NCBI GenBank assembly: GCA_024760545.1
Contig: CP060501.1
Span: 434,001-498,000 of the forward strand
DNA: 64,000 bases
DNA from: Nitrospira sp.
Lineage (GTDB): Bacteria > Nitrospirota > Nitrospiria > Nitrospirales > Nitrospiraceae
Reading direction: 5' to 3'
In this document: positions 44,119-52,240 of the stretch, piece after piece
How the letters are laid out: every line of letters begins with the position of its first letter
Position numbering within the stretch: position 1 is the first letter of the stretch
Notes under the pieces: generated by a model
The model's database searches: none
What the model saw: only the letters and a program-made list of their open reading frames with translations
What the model was told of the DNA's origin: nothing
Made by a program: the position numbers and the translations under genes

Positions 44119-45330
44119 TCATGCCGCAAGCGCTGTTTTAGCGATGACCTGATGACAGACCTGCTCGAGTTGCGCGGCCCGTGCCGACCAGGTATGGGAT
44201 CTCATCACGGCAGCCCTCCCGCGCTCTCCCATGCTTCGTCGGAGAGGATGGTCGCCCAGGAGCGTAATGAGTTGCCGAGCAAGATCGTCTGGATCGTCGG
44301 CTGCGGTCGGCAAACCGCAGCGCAGCTCAGATACTGTGTCTCCGTAGCCGGACCCTGCCGTTGCGACGACCGGTCGCCCACAGGCCAAATATTCCCATAG
44401 CTTCATTGAATCCCCGGGATAAGAGCGAGTCTGTCGATGGAGAACCACACAGACATCGCAGGCCGCAATCCATTGGGGCACGGCATCGAAGCCGACACGC
44501 CCGGTGAAACGGATGTAGGGAGAAAGTTGGAGGCGATCAACCCGTTGTTCTAGTGCGGCCTTTGTTTGCCCGTCTCCGACCAAAAGGCATTGAACCGTTG
44601 GAAATGATTTCGCAACGACGGCCATCGCATCGACCAAGGTATCCAGACCATGCCACGGGAAAAAGCCTCCGACAAATCCGATGTACGGTCCTGAGCTACC
44701 AAGCCTCAATTCCTGTCTGGCTCGTTCATGCGATCGGGGACAAAACCGATCTGGGTCAACCCCATTCCTAATGACGAAGCATTTCTTGGAATCGACCGGC
44801 TCAAGGCTTTTGAGACCAACCAACACCTCGGGGCATACACTCACGACAGCCTTCGCTCTCCTTGCTGCATGGCGAAGGCCATACGTTAACAGATCAAGAA
44901 GCGGTCCAAGTCGCCACAGGCCTCGTACTTCCTCAGCGGGAAGTCCGTTGACAAAGTATACGACAGGACAGGAAGCGTTTCGCAGAGCCCAGAGCGGGGC
45001 CATCTGACCGGGTGAATCGAACCACAGCAACAGATCCGGTCGGGTTGTGCATAAAAGTCTTTCGAGTGTACGGATCGAGTTCACGAGAAATGAAATAGGA
45101 CGCATTCTTCCCCACCTGACCACAGGAACCCACTGCATGTGGATCTTGGCCGGTACTGAAAAGCCGGGTTCGTTTTGATGAAACTCCGGAGCCACCACGG
45201 TGATGTCATGCCCTCGTAATGACAATGCTTGGGCAAGTTCCAATACCTGCCGCGAACCACCAGCCGCCACCCCGAGATCTTCGTCACAGTACGTGAGAAT
45301 GTGCATGATGCGAGGCGGTGATATCTTCAT
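44119..45330 (-). CDS. Family 4 glycosyltransferase
   Basis: A 403-residue GT-B enzyme. ILTYCDEDLGVAAGGSRQVL is the N-terminal nucleotide-sugar-enzyme opening; the donor half shows IGFVGGFFPWHGLDTLVDAM, QCLLVGDGQTKAALEQ and MKLWEYLACGRPVVATAGSG. Its annotated start overlaps the upstream GT4 gene by 47 bases in another frame; an ATG at 45306 would shorten this to 23. It and the next GT4 are closely similar in their C-terminal halves and may be duplicates. Confidence 0.87.
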   Translation of the reverse strand: MKISPPRIMHILTYCDEDLGVAAGGSRQVLELAQALSLRGHDITVVAPEFHQNEPGFSVPAKIHMQWVPVVRWGRMRPISFLVNSIRTLERLLCTTRPDLLLWFDSPGQMAPLWALRNASCPVVYFVNGLPAEEVRGLWRLGPLLDLLTYGLRHAARRAKAVVSVCPEVLVGLKSLEPVDSKKCFVIRNGVDPDRFCPRSHERARQELRLGSSGPYIGFVGGFFPWHGLDTLVDAMAVVAKSFPTVQCLLVGDGQTKAALEQRVDRLQLSPYIRFTGRVGFDAVPQWIAACDVCVVLHRQTRSYPGDSMKLWEYLACGRPVVATAGSGYGDTVSELRCGLPTAADDPDDLARQLITLLGDHPLRRSMGERGRAAVMRSHTWSARAAQLEQVCHQVIAKTALAA

Positions 45331-46471
45331 CGAGCCATCGGCGAAGTTGTCCCACGATGGCCATCCAAGAAAATCTGCTTTCTACGAAGCGGCGACCCTG
45401 CGCACCCATGACTCCGCATTGCGCCGAGTCATTCAAGAGTGCGCCGATCGCATCCGCGAGCGGGTGCGCCTCATCCGGCGGCACTAATTGCACGCCGCTA
45501 TCAGCCGTGAATATCGAGACGACGGACGGGATGGCGCTCGCCACCACCGGCCGGCCACAAGCGAGATAGTCAAAAATCTTCACGGGTGAGGTCTCACCTC
45601 GATCGCCGCGAAACGGAGCCACACAGACACTCATGGCACTGATCCAAACCGGCACCTCCCAGTATGGAATACGGCCCGTCCATGTAATGCTGTCCTCCAG
45701 ACCCAGTTGCGCTGCCTGTTGCTTGAGTGCTTCAGTCGCCTCCCCATCGCCCACCAAAATGAGCTGTGCCGTCGGATGCACCTTCCTGACCACCATCATG
45801 GAATTCAGCAGAGCATCCAAACCCTGATAACGATAGAAGCTTCCGACAAATCCAACGTACGGGCGGGAAGGCGAGAGACCCAGCTCCAATCGAGCAGCCA
45901 CCGCGTCACGCGGGACAAACAATTGCACATCCGTTCCGCTGGGAAGTATTGCCATGCGATCAAGCGGAACGTCATAGCGCTCATGGAGCAACGACCGCAA
46001 TCCTTCCGTCAGCACGACGATGCGGTCACAATGCCGCAATGCCAGTCGGGCCAAGAGCCGCTTGAGACTTTGTACGACTCGCGTTCGATCATCGAGCCAT
46101 TCGGGAACCGGCTCCCCGTTCACCTCGCAGACACACGGCACGCCAAGAAGCTTTGCCAGAACCAATGCGTGTGGACTGTCCATCCATCGGTAGTATACGA
46201 CATCCGGCCTGCCGAGCATGGCTCGCATCAGCCCCTGTATGAACGAAAACAGTGCATACGAAATCGGGCGGAGCCACCGCAGGTGGATGAGCCGAATGGG
46301 AACGACGGTGCAGACACGCCGTCTCAGCGCGGACCGATACCGCGGGGGAAAGAGCGTGACTCTATCTCCAACCCTGGTGAGCGCGTCCGCCAAGGTCCAC
46401 ATTCGGACCAATCCAACCGGATCACGAGGAGCATCCGGCTCATACCAATAGCAAAAGAGAAACCAAGTCAC
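45284..46471 (-). CDS. Family 4 glycosyltransferase
   Basis: A 395-residue GT-B enzyme. The N-terminus MTWFLFCYWYEPDAPRDPVG and ADALTRVGDRVTLFPPR precede a donor domain with YVGFVGSFYRYQGLDALLNS, QLILVGDGEATEALKQQ and SPVKIFDYLACGRPVVASAI. The similarity of these blocks to those of the downstream GT4 suggests an old tandem duplication. The ATG overlaps the ligase/polymerase stop by four bases. Confidence 0.88.
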   Translation of the reverse strand: MTWFLFCYWYEPDAPRDPVGLVRMWTLADALTRVGDRVTLFPPRYRSALRRRVCTVVPIRLIHLRWLRPISYALFSFIQGLMRAMLGRPDVVYYRWMDSPHALVLAKLLGVPCVCEVNGEPVPEWLDDRTRVVQSLKRLLARLALRHCDRIVVLTEGLRSLLHERYDVPLDRMAILPSGTDVQLFVPRDAVAARLELGLSPSRPYVGFVGSFYRYQGLDALLNSMMVVRKVHPTAQLILVGDGEATEALKQQAAQLGLEDSITWTGRIPYWEVPVWISAMSVCVAPFRGDRGETSPVKIFDYLACGRPVVASAIPSVVSIFTADSGVQLVPPDEAHPLADAIGALLNDSAQCGVMGAQGRRFVESRFSWMAIVGQLRRWLDEDITASHHAHSHVL

Positions 46472-47850
46472 ACAGCCTCCTGGGGCCTGACCGGCGACTC
46501 AATCTGAGCCGACAGAGTCGGCAATAACATGACGAGCCCGGCACAAAGCCAAAATGGCTCCATAATGCGGATGATGATGAAGGTATTGGCCCCGATCCCG
46601 TGGGCAAGCAAGGCGAGCAGGCCCAAAAGCAATCCATGGGCCAACCCTTTTGCAAAAGGATCGGTTTGAGACAGAAACGACTCACGGGCACAGCGCCAGA
46701 GTCGATAGATGATGAATCCGAAGGCGACGAGCCCCGCAAGGCCCGTCTCGCCGAGGATCTTGACGTATTGGGCATCCGCCCAAGCATATCCCGTGATTCC
46801 ACGCCCTAAGATCGGATCGTGAACCCAGTCTTTCAAGACGTACGCCCATGACTTCAGGCGTTCAGTCGTCGAAAGATCCAGTCCCACCTTGCCGACCTTG
46901 ATTTCTCCCCCATACTGGCGCCCGAAAAACGTTTCATTCACTCGTTGTTTCACATTCGCAGGTGCCAGCAGTGGGATCAGCATCATGATGACGAGCAGGA
47001 GCGTGACGACACGCGGCCGCCGCCACTGGGTCAACCCTACCGCCATGAGCAGGACGGCGCCGGCGAGGTAGGACGAACGCGACAACGTAGCCATGAGCGC
47101 CAGGATCGCAAAGCCGCTAAGCACCAGCAATGCAATGCGGATCGGGCCGATCTGAATATGCAACAAGAGACCCGTCATGATGGCCAGCAGAAACACTAGG
47201 TAACCGCCGAGCGTATTCGGTTCACCGCTTTCTCCCTCGAAGGGAGCGGATGCGCGTTGGCCGCTTGGGATTTGATAAATCGCATACAAGCTCACGATCA
47301 GACCCACGACAAGCAGAGCCGACACAAGTCCTACGACCTGCTCCTGTGACCGCACATGGTTGACGACCATGAAAAACACGAAGAAATATTCGAAGTATTT
47401 CAGGACGAAGAAAAAACCTGTCATAGGTCTGACGTGGCCATTTAAGATGCCCAATAGAGTGGAGACCACACAGATCACCATGTACACGGCGATCGGTCGG
47501 TTAAGTGGCGTCTCGCGAAAGAGGGCCAACTCCCGATAGATGATATTCTTGACCAACCAGCTCGCTCCGATGATGACCAGGAGGATATCGTCCATTCGAA
47601 ACGACAGTTCCCGTCCACCTACGCCGCGGCCCTCGACCCGTCCGACCGCAATTTCCGGCGACAACAGCATCGACGCGATCAGGAGATAGAGCGCAGCAGA
47701 CACGGAGGTAAAGGCCGTCAGAACGATCAAAAAGCCGACGACGGCTTGCATACCGATGGCGGGTGTTGTCAGGGTCAGGCCGAGTGCGATGGCGACCGCA
47801 AGAACCGAAATAACGAGGCTGTCTTGTGCACTGACGGCCGTGTGCTGCAT
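46468..47850 (-). CDS. O-antigen ligase/polymerase-family membrane protein (Wzy/WaaL-like)
   Basis: A 460-residue protein with about ten to twelve helices. The large periplasmic loop with TTERLKSWAYVLKDWVHDPI, LGRGITGYAWADAQYVKILG and ETGLAGLVAFGFIIYRLW is the O-antigen ligase/polymerase family pattern. Such proteins join repeat units on the lipid carrier (Wzy) or transfer the polymer to lipid A or another acceptor (WaaL). Next to wzc and wza, polymerase is more likely. Sequence alone does not separate the two. Confidence 0.85.
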   Translation of the reverse strand: MQHTAVSAQDSLVISVLAVAIALGLTLTTPAIGMQAVVGFLIVLTAFTSVSAALYLLIASMLLSPEIAVGRVEGRGVGGRELSFRMDDILLVIIGASWLVKNIIYRELALFRETPLNRPIAVYMVICVVSTLLGILNGHVRPMTGFFFVLKYFEYFFVFFMVVNHVRSQEQVVGLVSALLVVGLIVSLYAIYQIPSGQRASAPFEGESGEPNTLGGYLVFLLAIMTGLLLHIQIGPIRIALLVLSGFAILALMATLSRSSYLAGAVLLMAVGLTQWRRPRVVTLLLVIMMLIPLLAPANVKQRVNETFFGRQYGGEIKVGKVGLDLSTTERLKSWAYVLKDWVHDPILGRGITGYAWADAQYVKILGETGLAGLVAFGFIIYRLWRCARESFLSQTDPFAKGLAHGLLLGLLALLAHGIGANTFIIIRIMEPFWLCAGLVMLLPTLSAQIESPVRPQEAV

Positions 47851-47874
47851 GATGCGGACGCTCCTGGAATCACG

Positions 47875-50013
47875 TTAACGATACTCGTAGCGATAGAGCC
47901 CGTACTCCGGCGTGACTTCCGATTTCACGTTGGTCAGGACCACTCCAAGAACATTCGCCTGTGCATGGTCGAGCAAGAACTTTGCGCGTTTAAGCGCATT
48001 GCGCCCGATCCGACCGACCTGGTACACGAGAATGGCTCCATCCACGCGGGAGCTAAAGGCGACCGCATCCGTGACCGGCAGAATCGGCGGAGTATCGATC
48101 AACACGATGTCGTACTCTTCTTGCATTTCGGATGTCAGCGTTTTGATCTTATTGATGTTCAAGAACTCGTTCGGATTTCGGGATTCTGACCCGCTGGTGA
48201 GCACATGGAGATTGTCCAGCCCCGGGGTATTCATCAACCGATCAACACCGACCGTCCCAAGCATCAGATCCGTCGCCGAGCGAACATAGGATCGCCATGA
48301 GGTCGCCCCCAGCAAGGCATCGACCAGTCCTGGCTCGCGCTCTAAACCCAATCGTTGATGCACGATCGGCTTGCGGAGGTCGGCATCGACCAACAGCACC
48401 TTCATCCCCTCTTGCGCCATGGTGATTGCCAGATTGATGACGCAGGTACTCTTGCCTTCACCCAGAGCGGCACTCGTGAAAATGATCGATTTGACTCTCC
48501 GATCCATGCTGGCGAACTGGATATTCGTTCGAAGCGACCGAAGGCTTTCTGACAAGACAGACTTGGGATCGAGCAGGCACACCAGCTTCGACAAACTGTC
48601 GGCTACGGAAGGAGGTGTATCCGGAGGCAACACTTCCACGGCCATGTCTTTGAGGACGTTTTGATCGAACTGTGGAATGATTCCCAGGACGGGCACTTTG
48701 AGAAACTCTTCGACTCCTTCGATCGTACCGATCGAGGTGTCGAACGATTCACGGCCAAACGCAAGCACAATGCCGAGGAAGCATCCCATCAACGCCCCGA
48801 TCATCAGATTCAATGTGACGTTTGATGCATTGATGGGACTCCTGGGAGTCATGGCTGGGGCGATCATCGTTACTTCCTCGATCCGCTCCGCTCCCTTGAT
48901 CAACAACTCCTGATGCTTTCCTTTCAGCGTTGCGAGGAGATCCGTATTCACTTTCACCTCGCGCTCCAATCGGCTCATTTGAATCGCGGCGCGAGGGTAT
49001 CCGAGGTAGCGCTTCCGATAGTGATCCCGTTGTTCTTGCAGTGCCTCTTCGCGATTCATCAGCGTGGCAACTTTGGACTTTAACTCTCGGATCATTTCAG
49101 ATTTGACATTGTCTATCTTCTTTTGCTGTTCCGTCACTTGAGGGTGATCAGGCGTGTAATTGATGAGTAAGGTGTCTCTCTCCTGGATCAAATCCAGCAA
49201 CCGTTGGTTCAGGATCGTGAGAAGAGCATTTTGTTCCTCGGTAAAGATCCGGCCCGTCTGATTCCCGATGATCGCATCCGATCGTTTCAGCACGGCGATC
49301 TGGCGTTCGCCTTCAGCGCGCTTGCGCAAGACTTCGTTGTACTGTTCTTCCAGTTTGGTAAAGGTATCCAGCGCGGCTCTCGCTTCGTCCGACAGAAATA
49401 CCCGGCCTTCATTTTCCTTAAAGCCGCGCAACGCTTCCTCGGAATCATTGAGACTCTTTTCCAAGTATCCCAACTGTTCTTCCACGAACCGTCGCGATTC
49501 GTTGACGAGGCGATTCCGCGCAGCGATATTTTCAACCCGATAGGCAGACGCCGTGGAATTGGCCATCCGTTCCGCTTGCTCGGGCGCGGCGGATGTGGCT
49601 GAAATACGAATGATGTTGGTATCTCCCTCTCGCTGCGCCGTAATCTCTTGGCCCAAGTTGTAGATGATGTTCAGGTAGGCAGCTGATCGTTTCTCCTCCT
49701 CGGATGCATCTCGGGCGACGCGCTCGAGATCCATGGCCACCCGTTCCATGACCGGAAAGCTCCGAATAAACTCGATCTGTGTGCCAAGATCGTTGACATT
49801 GGAGTATGAGAGGGACTCCAGGAGTTGTTGAGCCATCGTCGTACTACGTTCGAACTTCACACGCGCGGAGGCTTCGTAAATCGGGTTGGGTTTGAGGAAC
49901 TCGGAAAACAGGAATGTAAAGATGACCACCATGACGGCGGAAAGCAGGATCAGGTACTTGCGCTTCTTGAGAATGAGCCAGTAATCGATGACGTTCAGTT
50001 CGTACTGTGCCAT
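47875..50013 (-). CDS. Polysaccharide co-polymerase / tyrosine autokinase (Wzc-like)
   Basis: A 712-residue inner-membrane protein that sets polymer length and controls export through tyrosine phosphorylation. Wzz-type N-terminus with TM1 at about 19-40, a long periplasmic coiled coil (about 160-360), the Pro-rich PRSP segment near 389 and TM2 at 402-420. The cytoplasmic BY-kinase has Walker A SAALGEGKST (514-523), Walker A' VLLVDADLRKP (539-549), Walker B DIVLIDTPP (635-643) and a C-terminal Tyr cluster (Tyr704, 707, 709, 711). TTG at 50019 also lies in frame, but AGGA six bases before the ATG at 50013 favours the latter. Its partner, the Wza-like exporter, lies just upstream. Confidence 0.93.
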   Translation of the reverse strand: MAQYELNVIDYWLILKKRKYLILLSAVMVVIFTFLFSEFLKPNPIYEASARVKFERSTTMAQQLLESLSYSNVNDLGTQIEFIRSFPVMERVAMDLERVARDASEEEKRSAAYLNIIYNLGQEITAQREGDTNIIRISATSAAPEQAERMANSTASAYRVENIAARNRLVNESRRFVEEQLGYLEKSLNDSEEALRGFKENEGRVFLSDEARAALDTFTKLEEQYNEVLRKRAEGERQIAVLKRSDAIIGNQTGRIFTEEQNALLTILNQRLLDLIQERDTLLINYTPDHPQVTEQQKKIDNVKSEMIRELKSKVATLMNREEALQEQRDHYRKRYLGYPRAAIQMSRLEREVKVNTDLLATLKGKHQELLIKGAERIEEVTMIAPAMTPRSPINASNVTLNLMIGALMGCFLGIVLAFGRESFDTSIGTIEGVEEFLKVPVLGIIPQFDQNVLKDMAVEVLPPDTPPSVADSLSKLVCLLDPKSVLSESLRSLRTNIQFASMDRRVKSIIFTSAALGEGKSTCVINLAITMAQEGMKVLLVDADLRKPIVHQRLGLEREPGLVDALLGATSWRSYVRSATDLMLGTVGVDRLMNTPGLDNLHVLTSGSESRNPNEFLNINKIKTLTSEMQEEYDIVLIDTPPILPVTDAVAFSSRVDGAILVYQVGRIGRNALKRAKFLLDHAQANVLGVVLTNVKSEVTPEYGLYRYEYR

Positions 50014-50040
50014 GAGCAATCCTGGTTTTAAACCATCGGT

Positions 50041-50829
50041 CTAGGGCCTGGTCGTAAATGCCGGAATCAGATACGCCGGATAAATCGGCATGATTGCAAC
50101 CTGAATAATCGGCATAATCTTCTTTGCCGCCTCGGTCGCATCCCCCAGGTGTTCGCGCGGGACAAAGACGACATCGTTCTCTTCAAGCGAGATATTTCGT
50201 GAGAGGTCTCCATATGTAAACAGGCGCGCCACATCGGCGGTCAGAATACGCGGTTTTGTGAAATCCCCTCCCCGCACCACTCGAATCTCTTCCAAAAGCG
50301 CGGTCTCCTGAAAGTTGTCGGCAGCGGCCAACGCCTGCAAGACCGTCATGTTGCGCGCCATGGGAACGACCCCTGGTTTTCTGACATCTCCGAACACGAA
50401 CACCCGCTTGACCTTGAGCAGTTTTTTCTTGAGCGCGATCTGAACGCGCGGGTCCCGCATGAAAGGCTTGGCCGCTTCCTGAACACGCTGCTCGGCCTCA
50501 GCCACGGTGAGGCCGCCGACGGCCACTTCCATGAACCCTACGGATACGGACCCGTTTTCTCGTATCAAACTGCTGAACTTTTCTTCTCCCGCACCTCTCC
50601 GGATAACAACTTCCAACGTATCTCCTGTTTCGATCGGCGTCTCCGCGGTTGGAACCGTTTCATCGGCATACACATCACCTTTCGGCAACGGAGGAAGCGA
50701 ATAGGGAATAGTGCCTACCGCCGAAGGAGGCAATGTGGATTGCCCAGGGTTTCGACAGCCTGTTAGAAGCAGCACGACCCCCATCGCCACGACACCGATC
50801 GCGACCGGTTCTCTTCTGAGCCACCGCAT
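50041..50829 (-). CDS. Polysaccharide export lipoprotein (Wza-like)
   Basis: A 262-residue outer-membrane auxiliary protein. The lipobox LLLTGC places the lipidated Cys at residue 25. The Poly_export domain (DTLEVVIRRGAGEEKFSSLI, VSVGFMEVAVGGLTVAEAEQ) is followed by a SLBB-type segment (VFVFGDVRKPGVVPMARNMT) and NISLEENDVVFVPRE. It is shorter than E. coli Wza (about 380 residues) and has no obvious C-terminal amphipathic barrel helix, though the last 30 residues include a hydrophobic segment (IMPIIQVAIMPIYPAYLIPA). It would form the exit channel with Wzc. Confidence 0.9.
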   Translation of the reverse strand: MRWLRREPVAIGVVAMGVVLLLTGCRNPGQSTLPPSAVGTIPYSLPPLPKGDVYADETVPTAETPIETGDTLEVVIRRGAGEEKFSSLIRENGSVSVGFMEVAVGGLTVAEAEQRVQEAAKPFMRDPRVQIALKKKLLKVKRVFVFGDVRKPGVVPMARNMTVLQALAAADNFQETALLEEIRVVRGGDFTKPRILTADVARLFTYGDLSRNISLEENDVVFVPREHLGDATEAAKKIMPIIQVAIMPIYPAYLIPAFTTRP

Positions 50830-50839
50830 ACAGTCTCTC

Positions 50840-51793
50840 CTACGATGCCGCCATGGGTTGCAGGACCTCCGCGATATGCGACGACATACCTTGGGACAAA
50901 TCCAATTCGGTCATTGCTCCGAACTTGGAGAGCGCGACCACTGGACGCAGCGGATACCGCGGATTGACCCTGCTCACGGTTCCGATCTCTCCTGTACTGA
51001 GACGTATCCTTGTTCCAACCGGATAGAGAGTGATCTGATCCCCCACCGCCTTTAAAACACGGAGCGAAAATGTCGTCTTGGCGTGGAGCAGCAGGTCTCG
51101 GATTGCCTGGTGAGGTGTGAGGCTTTTTCGATAGGGCCTCGCCGTTGCCATAGCATCCAGTGCATCGACAATGCCGATAATCTGCGCCGGCTCCGTGATC
51201 TGGTTGCCCTTTAAACGGCATGGATATCCATTGCCGTCCCACCGTTCATGCTCCTGCGCGCTTATCGTTGAAACCCATTCAAACACGCTGCCATGCCCGG
51301 CCAGAATCCGCCGACCTCGTTCAGGGTGAGTACGAAGAAGATCTCGCTCGTCGTCTGAGAGGGATTCACTCTTCTCGACGAGTGATGCGGGCAGGGTCCA
51401 CATACCGATGTCGTGCAGCAGCCCCGCCAACGCCAATCGCTCCAAGTCTTCCTCGGAGTACTGCAACCCCATCCCCACCTTGGCCCCCAACACGGCGACA
51501 TGCAGTGCATTGTCTACGAGATAATCCTCGGTATGACCGTCCAAGACCCATCCGATGAGCTCGTCGCTGCGCCGGAGTAGTTGCACCAAACGACTGGCCA
51601 GATCAGTGCATCCTTTGAGCGGCGGCGCTTTGTTCGAACGAACCGCCTCTCTGACCCGCTGTAGCTCCTGCCTCGCCGAAATATACCAACAGCGATCGGC
51701 ATCGAGGGATAAAGCCGCGGCCTGAGGCCGAGGAGGCTCGCCCCTTTTTGGATCAGAAGTCTGCTCCCGGATCAGATCAGACAGCCGTGCCAC
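50840..51793 (-). CDS. HD-GYP domain protein, atypical active-site motifs
   Basis: A 317-residue protein whose central region is an HD-GYP domain, the fold of cyclic-di-GMP phosphodiesterases. LLHDIGMW (His127, Asp128) is the HD motif and EHERWDGNGYPCRLKG (181-196) the GYP motif. Two usually conserved positions differ: the Lys after HDIG is Met131, and the first His of HHE is Glu181. IVDALDAMATARPYRK follows as in active members. The N-terminal 90 residues and C-terminal 65 residues show no receiver or other sensor domain. Ten bases separate it from the wza-like gene, so it probably tunes polymer output. Confidence 0.87.
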   Translation of the reverse strand: MARLSDLIREQTSDPKRGEPPRPQAAALSLDADRCWYISARQELQRVREAVRSNKAPPLKGCTDLASRLVQLLRRSDELIGWVLDGHTEDYLVDNALHVAVLGAKVGMGLQYSEEDLERLALAGLLHDIGMWTLPASLVEKSESLSDDERDLLRTHPERGRRILAGHGSVFEWVSTISAQEHERWDGNGYPCRLKGNQITEPAQIIGIVDALDAMATARPYRKSLTPHQAIRDLLLHAKTTFSLRVLKAVGDQITLYPVGTRIRLSTGEIGTVSRVNPRYPLRPVVALSKFGAMTELDLSQGMSSHIAEVLQPMAAS

Positions 51794-51832
51794 CCTTGCG
51801 CTTCCTCCTGTGGGTTGCGACTCTCAACAACC

Positions 51833-52009
51833 TCATTTGTGCACGACCTTTCTCGTAGTGGAGTCCGGCCGTGGATCGAGCTTGTTAAGCTCCCGTTCCA
51901 ATGTGGCACGAATGAACCCACTCGTCGTGTATCCCTGCTGCTTCAGGGCGTCGAGCTTCTCCTTGAGCTCGACCGGAAGTTGAATAACGATGCGAACGAG
52001 CCTAGGCAT
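51833..52009 (-). CDS. Ribbon-helix-helix (CopG/Arc-type) DNA-binding protein
   Basis: A 58-residue protein with the ribbon-helix-helix pattern: a short beta strand (RLVRIVIQLPVELKEKLDAL), then a Gly-turn and second helix (GYTTSGFIRATLERELNKL). GGGAG nine bases before the ATG at 52009 defines the start. Such proteins dimerise on DNA and repress or activate nearby operons. It lies 39 bases upstream of the HD-GYP gene on the same strand, at the head of the polysaccharide unit, with repeated and inverted sequences in the 230 bases upstream of it. Confidence 0.75.
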   Translation of the reverse strand: MPRLVRIVIQLPVELKEKLDALKQQGYTTSGFIRATLERELNKLDPRPDSTTRKVVHK

Positions 52010-52075
52010 GATTGTGACTCCCTTTAGACAGAGTGCTGGTCTGGCAAGGGGCTTCTGCACGTGCTATGCCTTGCT

Positions 52076-52190
52076 AGCATTTCGTTAAAAGTGAGAAAAT
52101 ACTGATACTTCTGCTGTGGTCTCTCAGCATTTCTGCAAAAAAGCGCCAAAAACTGTCACTCCTTACCGATCTTGTACAGTCAGGTGACAG
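52076..52190. promoter_or_regulatory. Candidate operator/promoter region at head of the polysaccharide unit
   Basis: Two similar sequences, AGCATTTCGTTAAAA (52076-52090) and AGCATTTCTGCAAAA (52126-52140), lie 50 bases apart in direct orientation. A perfect seven-base inverted repeat, CTGTCAC at 52153-52159 and GTGACAG at 52184-52190, lies next to them. They precede the minus-strand ribbon-helix-helix gene and are plausible sites for its product or another regulator. No experimental support; the elements were found by eye. Confidence 0.4.
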
Positions 52191-52212
52191 CGCAGCGGAT
52201 TCCGTGAGAAAG

Positions 52213-52240
52213 CGGTCGGCCCGATAAGTGTCGGCCGATC
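52213..52240 (-). terminator. Hairpin overlapping the end of comEC
   Basis: GGTCGGCC and GGCCGATC can pair over eight positions (one G-U) around an 11-base loop, overlapping the comEC stop codon. It could slow or end transcription from comEC before the polysaccharide unit. No strong T-run follows on the minus strand, so a classic intrinsic terminator is uncertain. Confidence 0.35.

Noticed and set aside
52125-52160. Minus-strand TTGGCGC...TTGCAG resembling a sigma-54 promoter
   Set aside because: The GG and GC elements are nine bases apart instead of ten, a spacing sigma-54 rarely accepts.
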